Shown here: positions 1 through 11,489 of the stretch, piece by piece | Numbering within the stretch: position 1 is the first letter of the stretch | How the letters are laid out: each line of letters starts with the position of its first letter | From: Edaphochlamys debaryana | Taxonomy: Eukaryota > Chlorophyta > Chlorophyceae > Chlamydomonadales | Assembly (NCBI GenBank): GCA_016858145.1 | Contig: JAEHOE010000250.1 | Span: forward strand, 1-64,000 | Reading direction: 5' to 3' | DNA length: 64,000 nt | Notes under the pieces: generated by a model | Databases searched by the model: none | Seen by the model: the letters and a program-made list of their open reading frames with translations, nothing else | Told to the model about the DNA's origin: nothing | Program-made: the position numbers and the translations under genes

Positions 1-800
1 GGCCCCGCCGCAATGCACACGCCTCGTCCACTGTCTCCCCCCCCCAGGCAGACTCGGCCATCCCGGACAGCGACACAAGCAGCGGTCCGGCAGCACAGAG
101 GCGTCTAGAGACCACCGTGCACAGGCGAAGGCCGAGACGACGCAGCGCCACCAAGCCACAGCGACAAGACCCCGCATCATCGGGCTCCGGCGGGCTGCCT
201 GAGGACGAGCTCACGCACGGAGGTTGGGGAGCCCCACCCCAGTAGCGGGCCCAGCTCCCTTTCGCTGCGAGTCCCTCCTGCTGGTCACACCCCACGACCG
301 CACGGTGCAATGCGTGCGCATCGGAACCCCCGCGCAAGGTGCCGTGTACCTCGGCCCTCGCTCGGCCGTGCTGCCAGCCCCCGTCCAGCTGCAGGCAAGG
401 CCCCCTGCGCCCCCCCCCAGAGGCTGTGCATCATCAGCATGTCCGCACTTGGCGGCAGCGCAAGCCCGCCCTGCACGGACCAGGCCGCTTGGTCCTCTCA
501 AGGCCACACGGCCAAGCTGCATCTGCTCCCCCAAGCTGCGTGGGGAGCCCGCTCCACCGCCCACGCGGGGCGGGTCCGCTCACCGGCCGCGTGTGTGCGG
601 GGGCCCGGGCCCCGCCTTGCCCCCCTCCCAGAGGCTGTGCATCATCAGCTTGTCCGCACTTGGCGGCAGCGCCAAGCCCGCCCTGCAAGGACCAGGCCGC
701 TTGGTCCTCTCAAGGCCACACGGCCAAGATGCCTCTGCTCCCCCAAGCTGCGTGGGAGCCCGATCCACCGCCACTCCGCGTGCAGGCAAGCCCCAGGACC
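1..800 (+). repeat. Degenerate satellite monomers, plus orientation
   Basis: This stretch aligns by eye with the monomers of the 861-bp satellite that fills 48147-64000: same order of landmarks (the C-run before GCAGACTCGGCC, the GGCTGTGCATCATCAGC box, the GGGCCCGGGCCCC box), but with more substitutions and an internal duplication. The segment around 416-590 recurs at about 630-790. It is therefore an older or differently homogenised branch of the same satellite. The apparent long ORFs here follow from low stop-codon density and are not called as genes. Confidence 0.8.
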
Positions 801-1588
801 CCTGCGGATGGGCGCTGAAGGACTCACACTGGAGACCTTGAGCCGGGCGGGGGACCAGAGCCGGGCGGGGGCCAGAGCACCAGCCGAGGCCCCCCCGCGT
901 GTGGCCCCCGCCACGGCCACGGCCGTCTGCAGCGGATGCCTTCCGCCGCTGAGCTCCGGACCCCACGCAGCTGCGCGTGCACCTGCCTCTCGAGGCGGTG
1001 CCACGTGGACCAGACCCCCACGGAAGCCTGCTGCCGTGACACAACACCCGGGAAGTGCAAGGTGTAAGGCCAGGGCCTGCCAGGGGCCGGCTTGGGGTGG
1101 CGTCCCCCACACGCCCGGACTTCGTCGGACCCCAGCTCCTTGCCAGCCGTTGTGGAAACCTCACCCAGGCGATGACAGAGCCTCCAGGCTGCTGCTTGAT
1201 GCAGCCGCGCGGTGCTCCGCGAGCGCGCCCATCGATGCAGGCTGGGTGAGCGCGTGCGCCCTTGTCGAGCTGCAGAGTCGTAGACAGGTGCTCTAGCTGT
1301 CATATGCAGCGGCCGACGACGGGTCGCGAGTTCGTCGTGGGGATTGGCGCGAAGACTCTTCTTCTTTTGCGAGCCAGTGAAGCGAGCGCTCTGGTTGAGG
1401 CTGACCGGATTCATGTCAAGGTAGAGCGTCAATCGGGGCACGCAATGGAATGAAGCGCGAAAGGCGGACAGAGCGAGGGTCGCGCATCTTGGTAAGCTGC
1501 AGACCCGCGAAAGAAAGGCTGAAAGTGCAGGCAGGGGGGTCACCTATGACACGAGGACAGGCAGTCACGCTGATGAAAAGCGCCGGAC
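801..1588. other. Non-satellite spacer, no gene recognised
   Basis: GC-rich sequence between two satellite fragments. Short open frames exist on both strands but none shows a recognisable domain, motif or plausible start context. A short tandem duplication (GAGCCGGGCGGGGG twice) lies at about 840-872. It could be an insertion into, or a breakpoint filler within, the satellite block. Confidence 0.4.
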
Positions 1589-1811
1589 TGCGCAGCAACA
1601 CATCGCGGTCGTGCGGCCGTGCCGCCCCGAGCTCGGCGAATGGCCACCCCCGGTCAGCCCCCCCGCCTGCAGCAGGGCCAAGTGCCCTTCCCATGTACGC
1701 GCCTGCCCGTAGCATGGCCCTCACAGGAGCGACGCTCCATGAAGGCGCCTGGCCCCCCGCACGCGGACGGGTAGGGAAGGCAAGGCGGGGCCCGGGCCCC
1801 CGCACACCACG
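1589..1811 (+). repeat. Satellite fragment, plus orientation
   Basis: Matches the part of the 861-bp monomer from the CGCAGCAACATCGCGG box to the GGGCCCGGGCCCC box, with substitutions. It ends at an abrupt orientation switch at about 1812, where the same satellite continues reverse-complemented. Confidence 0.75.
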
Positions 1812-3316
1812 CGGCCGGCGGTGAGCGGACCGCCCCGCGTGGGCGGTGGAGCGGGCTCCCCACGCAGCTTGGGGAGCAGATGCAGCTTGGCCGTGTGGCC
1901 CTTGAGAGGACCCAAGCGGCCTGGTCCGTGCAGGGCGGGCTTGGCGCTGCCGCCAAGTGCGGACATGCTGATGATGCACAGCCTCTGGGTGGGGGGCGCA
2001 GGGGGCCTTGCCTGCAGCTGGACGGGGGCTGGCAGCACGGCCGAGCGAGGGCCGAGGTACACGGCACCTTGCGCGGGGGTTGCCCCAGGGCATGCGGCGT
2101 AGGTGTGACCAGCAGGAGGGACCTCGCAGCGAAGGGAGCTGGTGCCGCTGCTGGGGTGTGGGCCTCCCCAACCTCCGTGCGTGAGCTCGTCCTCAGGCAG
2201 CCCGCCGGAGCCCGATGATGCGGGGTCTTGTCGCTGTGGCTTGGTGGCGCTGCGTCGTCTCGGCCTTCGCCTGTGCACGGTGTCTCTAGACGCCTCTGTG
2301 CTGCCGGACCGCTGCTTGTGTCGCTGTCCGGGATGGCCGAGTCTGCCTGGGGGGGGGGGGAGACAGTGGACGAGCGTGTGCATTGCGGCGGGGCCCGTGT
2401 CTGCCGGCTGGCCTGGCGCACGCATGGTCATCAAGGCGGTTCGGAGGGAGAGGCGAGGGCAGGGCGTGGCTGCGTGCTGCTGGCACGTGGCTGCTGCCTT
2501 GGAAAGCGGGGGCGAGAGCATCTCGGGTGCAGGGGCAGGATTGTGCGTTGCACCTGCCGCGTGTGTGGCGGGGGCCCGGGCCCCGCCTTGCCTTCCTACC
2601 CGTCCGCGTGCGGGGGCCAGCGCCTTCATGGAGCTTCGCTCCTGTGAGGGCCATGCTACGGGAGCGCGCGTACATGGGAAGGGCACTTGGCCCTGTTGGA
2701 GCCGGGGGACTGACTCGGGGGTGGCCGTTCGCCGAGCTCGGGGCGGCACGGCCGCACGACCGCGATGTTGCTGCGCAGGCCTGGTCCTTGCAGAGCGGGC
2801 TTGGCGCTGCCGCCAAGTGCGGACAAGCTGATGATGCACAGCCTCTGGGTGGGGGGCGCAGGGGGAGGTGCCTGCAGCTGTAGACGGGGGCTGGCAGCAC
2901 GGCCGGGCGAGGGCCGAGGTACACGGCACCTTGCGCGGGGGTTCCGATGCGCCACGGCATGCGGCGTAGGTGTGACCAGCAGGAGGGACTCGCAGCGAAG
3001 GGAGCTGGTGCCGCTGCTGGGGTGTGGGGCTCCCCAACCTCCGTGCGTGAGCTCGTCCTCAGGCAGCCCGCCGGAGCCCGATGATGCGGGGTCTTGTCGC
3101 TGTGGCTTGGTGGCGCTGCGTCGTCTCGGCCTTCGCCTGTGCACGGTGTCTCTAGACGCCTCTGTGCTGCCGGACCGCTGCTTGTGTCGCTGTCCGGGAT
3201 GGCCGAGTCTGCCTGGGGGGGGGAGACAGTGGACGAGCGTGTGCATTGCGGCCGGGCCCGTGTCTGCCGGCTGGCCTGGCGCACCCATGGTCATCAAGGC
3301 GGACTGGAGGGAGAGG
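1812..3316 (-). repeat. Satellite monomers, minus orientation
   Basis: Reverse complement of the 861-bp satellite. The box GCTGATGATGCACAGCCT recurs at about 1968 and 2828, a spacing of about 860 bp, and the first part is also the reverse complement of 416-600. The block stops at 3316, where a hAT-like terminal repeat begins inside the monomer. Confidence 0.85.
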
Positions 3317-3331
3317 CAGTGCTGCTATCTT
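3317..3331 (+). mobile_element. Terminal inverted repeat of a hAT-like element (one end only)
   Basis: The 15 bases CAGTGCTGCTATCTT differ by one base from the 15-bp terminal repeat of the MITE family inserted in the satellite at 41437 and elsewhere. They sit exactly where the left satellite block ends, so an element of that or a sister family probably inserted here. I could not find the matching other end, so the length of the element is unknown. Confidence 0.5.
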
Positions 3332-4697
3332 ACTGGGACTTGGCTCTTGGCTGTGACCGGAAGTACCCCCTTCAGGGGTCGTGAGTTGGCTCGCCCCTTC
3401 AGGGGCAAGACAGGGCTTTTGGGGTCTAAGGCACCCCCCGCCCTTAGTTTAATTTCGTCCCGGATCTGAGTTTAACTTCGCCGCCGGGACGAGATGGGGG
3501 AGCGAGATTAGAAGTCTCAGCCGTAGGAATAGGTCGTGGACGGCAGCGCAGGCGCGGCGGTAAGGGTAGTGCAAAGGCCGCGCTTTCCCGCGCAAGTATA
3601 AGCGATCCGCCGTTTTGGTCTGGCGGGCCGCGAGCGCTGCTGCGAACTGCCTCACAAGAGGCAACCGGTTGTATAACGCTGTGTCCGCCCGATAGCGTTA
3701 TCCTATTTGGCTGTGAAAATGTTTGCCTGGATGGCCGCATGTCCGCCGTCGCGACCATACTTTGCGAACGGCGCCGACGACGCTAGAGCATATAGCTGCT
3801 CACTGTTGTGATTGCGAAGCACAACTGTAGGACTGCAGCCATCTCCCCCCACAGCGTTCCCATCCATCCCGCCACGTCTCACGCGGCTGTGTTTATTTCT
3901 CGGGGGGCGAGCCACCTCGCTGCGCAGCAGGACGTTTCTGTACATGTGCACGAAGTTGGCTGTCACAGGCTTTCGGTTTCCGGTGCTGGGAGGTGGGCGT
4001 CTTGCAGCTGGCACAGCCATGCCCAGCGCTAGGGCCCCTCTCAGAAAGGGTTCCCTGCTACAGAAACCTTGATCCCTGTCCTTGCAGAGCTCAGGGGGTT
4101 CACAGGAGGCACCGTTTGTTGGCCGCATGATAGCCTTCTCAGGAAGTGTTCCCCGTCAAACAAACCGCTGTCTCCTTGGCGTTCCAGCGCTCCGGGAGCG
4201 TGCAACTGACGCCGTGAACCCTTGTGTCAGGTAGACCTTGTCACAAAGTGTTCCCCAGCTTGCCCCACATGCCAGAAAAGGGGGGAAGGAGGGGCCAAAA
4301 CCTTGGTACATGGGCACGAAACATGGGGTCTCCAGGGGAGAATCCTTCGTGAACCCTGCACGAAAGTTGCCAAAACCACTGAGCTGCGCAGGCAGTCCGG
4401 GCTTGCCGCGGGACTTGGGGTTGGGTGTGCATGGCCGGTGGGTCGCCGGTGGGTCGCGGGCGCTGTGTGTGAGGTACAAAAGGAGGCAGCCCCGTCCCAT
4501 GCATGCGCATGTGTCGATGTGGGCGCCGACACCCCTATGCGGCGTGGTGCGTGTGACGCTGTGCGTGAGCGGTGCGAGGCCGTGACGGCGTAATTGCCCC
4601 GTACCCGAGTGGGATGGCAGATACCAAAACCCAGCGATGCTGCCAATGCCTGACTGAGAATGCCCGACGCAAGGGCCCTATGCATCTGAGCGCAGAC
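3332..4697. other. Gene-poor region, nothing firm recognised
   Basis: Mixed-composition DNA, less GC-rich than the satellite. A weak repetition of about 100 bp with AGTGTTCCCC-type boxes is visible at about 4040-4330. No open frame here shows a domain or a convincing exon structure. It may hold the interior of the element whose terminal repeat starts at 3317. Confidence 0.35.
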
Positions 4698-4985
4698 GAG
4701 GCTGCGGGCATCCCAGCTCCGCGCAGCCGTATGCCAAGCACGAAGGCTGCGTGCCGAAGAGCCCTGTGCAGCTTAGTGCGATTCAAGCTGCGGGCACCTC
4801 TGCCCCGCGCAGCCGTATGCCAAGCACGAAGGCTGCGGGCTGAAGAGCCCTGTGCAGCCAAATGCAAGTGCGGGCTGCGGGCACCTCTGCCCGCGCAGCC
4901 GTATGCCAAGAAGGCTGCGGGCTGTAGAGCCCTGTGCAGCCAAGTGCAAATGAGGCTGCGGGTACCTCTGCTCCGCGCAAGTCCT
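4698..4985 (+). repeat. Minisatellite, about 81-87 bp unit, four copies
   Basis: Units begin with GCTGCGGGCA/ACC at about 4701, 4787, 4874 and 4955. Each contains a CGCAGCCGTATGCCAAG box followed by AGCCCTGTGCAGC. Copies are diverged and of slightly different length. The frames that stay open through this array are a by-product of its composition. Confidence 0.7.
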
Positions 4986-5309
4986 CGGTGTTTACAATGA
5001 AGGACCCCCTGGGGTCACAGCGCTGAACGCTGGGGCCAAGCGACCCACCTCACGGGCTTGCCCCCTGCAAGCCAGAACGCAAGTCCCCTGTCATAACTTG
5101 CACTGACCACACTCAGGTCCCCCTTAGTCCTTGGCACGCAATAGCCATGCTCAGCTTGGATCGATGGCCCCTCCTCGGCCGCGCCTCCTACCAGTAGCCG
5201 TTCACCGTTCATCATGTTGCTCACACTGTTGGGCCGTAAAACCTCTCGATCCTGGCTCTCCCGGCCCCACATTTCACTCCCACTCTGCGGCTCCCTCCCG
5301 TTTGTTATG

Positions 5310-5810
5310 CGCCGCAAAGGGCTATGCGCAGCGCCGTGCAGCCGCGCAGGCCGTGCAGCAGTGCAGCCGCGCAGCCGTTTGCCAAGAAGGCTGCGGACCG
5401 AAGCCCTGTGCAGCCGAGGCAAATAATGAGGCTGCGGGCAATCCTGGCCCCCGTGCAGCCGTACGCCACAAGGGCTGCGGGCTTGAAGAGCCCTGTGCCA
5501 GCCAAATGAGGAAGAGGCTGCGGTCAAAGCACGCCCTGCTGTGCAGCCCGATGTGAGTGCGGCTGCACTGTGCAACTCAATGTGAGTGAGGCTGCGGGCA
5601 ACATTGCCCTGCAGGGCACAGCTGTGCAGCCCAATACGAACGAGGCCGCAGGCCCAATGCCCGGTATGTGCAACTCAATGTGATGAGTTGTGCGGCTGCG
5701 GGCAACATTGCCCTGTATGTGCAGCCCAATATGAACGAGGCCACAGGCCCAATGCCCTGTGCAACTCGATGTGAGTGTGGCTGCGGGCATGCAGCCATGG
5801 GGAAAAGAGC
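5310..5810 (+). repeat. Degenerate tandem repeat related to the 4698 minisatellite
   Basis: Repeated boxes of the types GAGGCTGCGGGCA, CCCTGTGCAGCC and GTGCAACTCAATGTGA recur many times with irregular spacing. The sequence type is the same as the 4698-4985 array, so the two are probably parts of one expanded repeat interrupted at 4986-5309. Confidence 0.55.
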
Positions 5811-5971
5811 GGCGAGCCCGTTTGTTCCGTAAGGGTGCGCTAAGGTGTGCTAGCGCATGCCCATGCCCTGGTATGATGCCAGGTTCGGGGTACCCTTGCC
5901 AATACCGTGCATGCGTGCCGTGTGCGCCCAAGCGCAACAACTCATCACATTGAGTTGCACATACCGGGCAT
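5657..5971. repeat. 35-bp perfect inverted repeat
   Basis: Positions 5657-5691 and 5937-5971 are exact reverse complements of each other over 35 bases, separated by 245 bases. The arms contain the GTGCAACTCAATGTGA box of the surrounding tandem repeat, so one array unit appears to have been inverted. Confidence 0.7.
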
Positions 5972-6871
5972 ATGCCGTCTGTAAATTTGCAATCCGGGTA
6001 TAGTTGGTGACCCCCCAACTATGATTCTATAGTTGGGAGCCAAGTTGGCGGACTAAAGTTGGACCAAATGATATGGGGCGTGCATTTTACTTGGGCCGAC
6101 TCTCCACTGGGTATACTTGAATCACGCAAGGGCATTGCAAACGCAAGCCAATGTGGCAGGCGGGAGGGCAAACCGTGCTACTGAGCAGCGGGTCAAGGGC
6201 CCAGGGTCCAAGGTCCAGGGTGTAATAGTATGGGCCGGCTCCGCGGGCCGCTATCCTTGCTGTTTTCGAGACTGTGGACGTGGGTTCTTACTGTAATCAA
6301 CATAAGAGTTCGCATAAGTGGTCTGCGAGCGACATGTCGCTAGCATGGATCCCGGGAGGGGGCGTGGGTCCACTCAGGCTTGTACCCCGCTCGGGCGGCG
6401 GTTCAGCCCCACCCAATTGCACAGAACGACAAATTGCATGTCTAGGAGCACATGCTGGGGGCGGCGGGGGCCCTGAAGCAGGCAAACGCGCGAACTGGTT
6501 CATGAGGTCGGCCACGAAACTGCCCGCTCTTCTCCCTGCTCAAACATACACGCACCTTCACGTATACATAGAACCAGTGCAGAAAGCACATCTGTCGCTT
6601 CACAGAATACCAAGACTCGGCGCTCGCCGTGCGAGCGCCTCAAGCGCTCGCACCGTCTACATGTCTTACGCTTGTCTAGCGCAGCAAGCTGCTGCAACGA
6701 TCGCGAAGTCCTGAAACGGGGTGGTCAACTCGCGAGTTGCGATGCCATTCAAAACGCGGGGACCCGGCACGCGGCGTTCGACAGACAGCGACTCGCGGCT
6801 GGCTAGATGTGTCGACCTTGGAGTGCGGTGCGCACTCCCCCCGCGCGCCCCCCAATCAGGCATATTAAAGC
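5972..6871. other. Spacer with AT-richer palindromes, no gene recognised
   Basis: Around 6015-6045 the sequence contains the inverted pair CCAACTAT/ATAGTTGG and boxes such as GGCGGACTAAAGT that resemble the small fold-back at 18231-18371. The rest, to the start of the Y1 repeat at 6872, holds open frames without recognisable domains. Confidence 0.35.
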
Positions 6872-7033
6872 CTTTGGTGCTGCGTTTCGGACAGGCCCCC
6901 CCGAAAGGGCAGACACCCAGCAGCCCACTGAAGCGGTGTCAACAGACACCGACAAGGAAGGCCCGCAAGGGCCCACCTGTATTTACACGGACCATATTTG
7001 CACGTCGGCAACTGCCCGCCGGCGCAGCACAAC
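6872..7033 (+). repeat. Outer element repeat Y, copy 1
   Basis: About 120 bases from TTTGGTGCTGCGTTTCGGAC are almost identical to 14029-14148. The last 40 bases or so (ATATTTGCACGTCGGCAACT onward) match about 14424-14470, so this copy lacks the 274 bases that lie between those parts in Y2. It ends at GCACAAC, directly against the inner element. Confidence 0.75.
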
Positions 7034-7279
7034 GTATTATTTTGGAGCCCCTCCAAAATAGGGTTTGGGGCCCTGAGGGGAGGGGGAGCTCCGGGGGAGC
7101 GTGTATGGGTGTCCGGCAGGGCACGCGTGCCGGGGCTGTACGGGGCGAGACGTCTGTGTGTTGGTCCGTCGTCGTGGTAAGCCGTGTGGTCTCGGCCCCG
7201 CACTCAGTCCGTTTGTTACCTTCTACGTAGTTATTACTTGGCCCGGCTGCGCCTTGACGTGCTGGCAGCCGGTCCGCAT
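7033..7279 (+). repeat. Inner element split repeat A1
   Basis: Nearly identical to A2 (13072-13322). It begins GTATTATTTTGGAGCCCCTC, whose TTTTGGAG/CTCCAAAA halves form a terminal hairpin, and ends at GGTCCGCATTTGG. It should hold the promoter/leader, since the gag start follows 37 bases later. Confidence 0.85.
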
Positions 7280-7315
7280 TTGGGCCCGGCCCTCCGCTTT
7301 AACAGCGGTAACGAG

Positions 7316-8950
7316 ATGGCTGACAACAACCAGCTAACCCTTGAACAGTGCCGGGCCGAGCTGAGAAAGTCCGAGAACCGGGCCCTCTCGCCAGCGGATT
7401 TCGCAGCTGCATCGTCAGCTGAGGCCGCTATTTGCAGCCAAGAATGCCAGCATTGAGGAGCTAGGCGACAAGCCAGAGCTTCGGGGGCACTGGCGCTAAG
7501 AAGCGGCGTGACGACTGGGACGCTGCCATTAAGAAAATACGGGATGACTTCGGTGCGGCTATGGGGGTCCTCCCCGCCAACTGGAAGGAGCTGCTTCAGC
7601 AGCTGCAGCGGAGGCGCGCGCTGGCCGTCCGCATGGCGGGCCTGGGAGAACAGCGGCCGGTGGAGCTCTTCGCAACCCCCGGCCAGCAGCAAACGGACCA
7701 GGCGCAAGCTGCGCAAGCCGCAAGTCGGCCAGGCAACACAGGCGCCGACTACGGCTACGGGTGAGTGCGTGACGTTAGGGGGCTTGGGGTCCCCTAGTCG
7801 ATGGCGTCAAGCATTGCCGGCAATTAGTAGCCATCAGCCAACAAAGCAGCCTGGCGCAGGGGGGCCTGCGGGCTGCTTTCGAGGGCAACGCCGGGCTGGC
7901 GGCGCTGGCCGCGGAGGTTATGACCGACCCGGCTATGGCAGCAGTCACGCTGGCGGCTGGCGCCGTGCCGGGGGCCGCTCGCACTGCAAGGCTGCGGCAG
8001 GCCTGCCGGAGGCCGGCAACCCGCCTCGGCGACGCCGCGTGACCGTCTCGAGCCTGGACGCGGAGGACCTCACAGGGTCAGCGGTAGCCCCTGCCCGGCT
8101 GGGACCAAAACAGCAAGGAGCATTTTCGGAGCCATGTCCGGACGGGTCGAGGGTCGCATCACACAGGCCCAGCAGACGAGCGCAGCCCTGCCGTTCTATG
8201 GCCCCCCTCAACGTAGTCGCGTTGCAGGCTGACCGTGATCATGAAGGACAAGGCCACCTACACCATCCAGGCTGGCAAACAAACGGCGCAGCTCAGCGCT
8301 GCAGCCTCAGCGGCGTGGGATGCCGCGGCAACAGCGGTCGACGCACCCGCTCAGGTTACCAGCCTCGTGCAGTGCGTGCAGAGCCTGAAACAACAGGCGG
8401 AAACGCTCGCCATGCAGCAGCGCCTCAGCACCCTGGCGGAAGCGGGGGTGGTTGCACGCAGCGGCGGTCAAGTTTGCGCGCGACGCGCCGGAGGACTTCA
8501 AGCTCGCCGCCCAGATCTCCAACTGGCCCGTGGAGTTCCGCGTGATGGCGGGCGGCGGAGGCGGCAGCCAGCTGAGGGCGGCTGGCGCGAGCAGGGGGTC
8601 TGGCGCAGCGAGCGGGGGCGCCGCACAGAGCCAGCAGCGCGGCGGCGGCGGCGGTGGCGGCGGCGGCTCCTCCGAGGGCTGCTACAACTGCGGCACGCAC
8701 GGCCACCGCTGGCAGGCGTGCCGCGCGTATCGTGCACGGGACGGAGGCGGAAAGGACAGCCATCGAGAAGCGGTGCCTGGCCAAGTCCGGTGGCCAGGAA
8801 CCGCAGCACGCTTAGGAGCCCCGGGCGCCCAGCTCCTCCTTGCCACCGCCGCTGCAGTCGGCAGCCGCAACGGCAGGAGGGGGGTGGGCGCCCCAGACAA
8901 CCGGCGTCCGCCGCCTCATCAGGCAGTGAGCTCAGGGCGGGTCGGTGACT
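7316..8950 (+). pseudogene. gag: Gag-like protein with CCHC zinc knuckle, frameshifted
   Basis: The likely start is ATG 7316 (MADNNQLTLEQ...), just after A1. The frame stops after 46 residues. Downstream protein-like stretches appear in other frames: a charged helical segment around 7490-7760 (KKRRDDWDAAIKKIR), an Ala/Gln-rich segment from 8235, and a Gly-rich segment. The latter ends in a zinc knuckle at 8680-8721 with the pattern C-x2-C-x4-H-x4-C (CYNCGTHGHRWQAC), typical of retroelement nucleocapsids that bind RNA. A (GGC)n tract encodes polyglycine just before the knuckle. At least three frame changes are needed to join these parts, so I call it a pseudogene. The assignment rests on position and knuckle rather than overall similarity. 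Confidence 0.7.
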
Positions 8951-8997
8951 GCTTAACCCAGCAAGGGGCCGGCGTAGGGCCTCATTAGTGCAAAGCT

Positions 8998-9192
8998 TCT
9001 ATCCCAGCAAGTGGATAGCGTGGTGTGCCTACGAGAGTGGCAAAGCTGTCTATCCCAGCAAGTGGATAGCGTGGTGCCTACGAGAGTGGCTAAGCTGTCT
9101 ATCCCAGCAAGGTGGATAGCGTGGTGCCTACGAGAGTGGCTAAGCTGTCTATCCCAGCAAGTGGATAGCGTGGGGCCTACGAGAGTGGCCCG
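8998..9192 (+). repeat. 50-bp minisatellite inside the retrotransposon, four copies
   Basis: Units start with TCTATCCC at 8998, 9049, 9098 and 9148 (periods 51, 49, 50). Each unit carries an internal CTATCC...GGATAG inverted pair and the box GCCTACGAGAGTGGC. It lies between the gag and reverse transcriptase regions. The same unit is present in reverse complement in the outer element at 14601-14808. Confidence 0.85.
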
Positions 9193-9285
9193 TCTTTCCC
9201 TAAACCTGTTCCCCTTTCCCACCCGGCTTGGCTTTGGCTCCAGGTCCGACGACTGGCGGGGCTGCGCCCATCAGCGAGGGCAGCT

Positions 9286-11466
9286 TTGCAGCGCCGGATG
9301 GCGGGGCAGCCGGGGATGAACGAGGGGGCTACCGGGTGGGGTCCGGCGGCCGGACGTATTGGAGGCTGCGGCCGATGCGGCCGCACAGGACGTACAGCAG
9401 CGGGCGGCGGCAGTCGGAGCCAGCTCAACAGCGCTGGTTTTCCCACCGGCGGCGGGAAACTTAAGACGGAGGCTTGGCAACGGCGTGGGTTCGACTCTGC
9501 CGCCATTCGCAACGAAGCGGCTTGGACATGGGCAGACAGCGGCCGCCACCGCCGTCCCACCACCATCCGCAACCATTCCTCCATCAACGAGTGCCTCCCC
9601 GCCCTGGCGGCCCACTTCGATGCATGCTGTGGCACCGGGGTGACCGAGCAGTACGACCCGGCCCGTGCACGGCACGGAGGCAGCCTTTGCAGCGGTCATC
9701 TGCCCCTTACACGTGGTCTCCAAGCCTGACGGCTCTCTCCGTCCAATCATTGACCCCACGGCGGCGGGGGTCAACGCAGCCATGTCCAGCCTGCCCTGCC
9801 CGCTCCCCACCTTGGGCGATCTGCTGCATCACCTGCCGTACCGCGGCGCGCTGGGCAAACGTGACCTGGCGTCGGGCTTCCATCACGTGATGCTGCGCCC
9901 CGACGCGCGGCGCTACATGGCCTTCCGTCACCCCACGTCCGGTGCCCTGCAGCGCTTCGTCGCGCTGCCCTTTGGCGCCAGCCAGAGCCCGGGTATCTTT
10001 GTGGCGCTTACAGCCGCTGCCCAGCAGATCTTTCAAGCCGAGTGTGACCGCCGTGGGCTGGCAAGTCCGCATCTTCTGTTACGTCGACGATTTCATGCTG
10101 CTTGGCCGCACGCATCCGATGTGCGCGGCGCCTTTGCCGTAATGGATGAGCTGGAGGCGGAGCTGGGGCTGGAGTGGGAAAACCAGCAAGGACCGAGGCC
10201 GCGACATGGAGCTGCACCAACTCGACTTCCTGGGCATGCTGTACGACACAGATGCCATGGAGAATGCGCATCTCCCTGAGAAGCGCGCACGATATGCCGC
10301 TGACGTACAGCAGCTACTCAGCGCAGCCGCATCAGGGCCGGTGCCCCGCAAGTCCCTCGAGTCTGTCGCGGGCCGCCTCACCTTTGTGGCACCGGGCGTG
10401 CCGATGGGGCAACGCGTTCCTCCAAGGCATCTACGACGCTACCTGCTCCCTCGTTCAACCGCCCTCTCCCATGGTCCAACTCCAACCGGGACGCCGCAAC
10501 CGACCTGCGGTTCTGGATCGAGCTGCTGCAGGCAGACTCGTCGCCTGGGACGGTGTCAGCCTCGCCACCGTGGCCAATCTGGAATTGGTGAGGGGGGAGT
10601 TTGCTGGGCCTGACGGCGCTGTCATCTTCACAGATGCCAGCGGCGTGGGGTTTGGCGGAGCATGGGGACCAGGCGGAGGTGCAAGGCAGCTGGTCTGCAG
10701 ATGACCGGCGGCTGCACATCGCCTGGTTGGAGCTCAAGGCGGTGCTGCAGGCGCTGCGCACGTGGGCGCCCAAGCTTGCCCGCCGCCACGTACTAGTCCG
10801 CTGCGACAACACGCAAGCCGTCGCCGCCATAAACCGAGGATCAACCCGCATTCGTGAGGGCCGCAGCATCAGCCTCGCCATCGCTCGCCTGGCCATACAG
10901 CACCGCTTTGTGCTACGCGCTGAGCACATAGCCGGGGCATATAACACAAGGGCGGATCGCCTGAGCCGCCAGCTGCAGCAAGCCAGAACCCAGAACCTGC
11001 GGCTCAAGGAACGCCTTTTTGAGGCGTTGGTGGGCCGCGTGGCCGTATCGGCCCTCCGTGGACTGCTGCTGCGACGTCCTAGGCGCCAAACGCCCAGCCG
11101 GGTTGCTCGCATTCTACAGCCCGGAGCGTTCGGTGATCGGCGCAGCCCCCGGAGCTGGCGGGACGAGTGCTGTGGGCCTTTCCCCCTGGCGGCCCTGGTG
11201 GGCGCCGTGCTCGAGGAGCTAGCCGCTGCGCACGCGCGCAACCCCAGCACACGAGCGACCGTAGTGGTGCCAGCGTGGGAGCAGCAAGCCTGGTACCGGC
11301 GTTTCGTCAGCGTGCCGCGCACCAGCACCAGCCCCTTCACGCTTTTCACGCGGCTCAAGAAGGGCCGGCACCTCTGCCTCTGCCGTGGGGCGAGGAGGCG
11401 GACCCGGCACCCTACGACCTCCTCGTCCTCCGTATGGGCTGAGCGGGCCCTGATTCGCCCTCCCTA
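9286..11466 (+). pseudogene. pol: Reverse transcriptase-RNase H polyprotein, frameshifted
   Basis: Reverse transcriptase motifs follow each other on the plus strand: VVSKPDGSLRPIIDP (about 9715), KRDLASGFHHVML with the first catalytic Asp (about 9858), LPFGASQSPGIF (about 9966), and the YVDD box at 10080-10091, which is in a different frame from the preceding motifs. Next come LDFLGMLYDT and RKSLESVAGRLTF, a connection typical of DIRS-group elements. RNase H follows with FTDASG (Asp at 10633), an ELKAVLQAL helix, VRCDNTQAV and an AGAYNTRADRLSR segment, again split over two frames. This enzyme would copy the element RNA. The tail to 11466 contains VVVPAWEQQAWY, of unknown function. At least three single-base frame changes break it. 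Confidence 0.85.
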
Positions 11467-11489
11467 GCAGGTACCGCCGCAGAGCCGCT

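Noticed and set aside
6274..6714. 146-codon plus-strand ORF left of the retroelement
   Set aside because: No domain, low-complexity Gly/Ala composition and no start or splice context; probably chance in GC-rich DNA.
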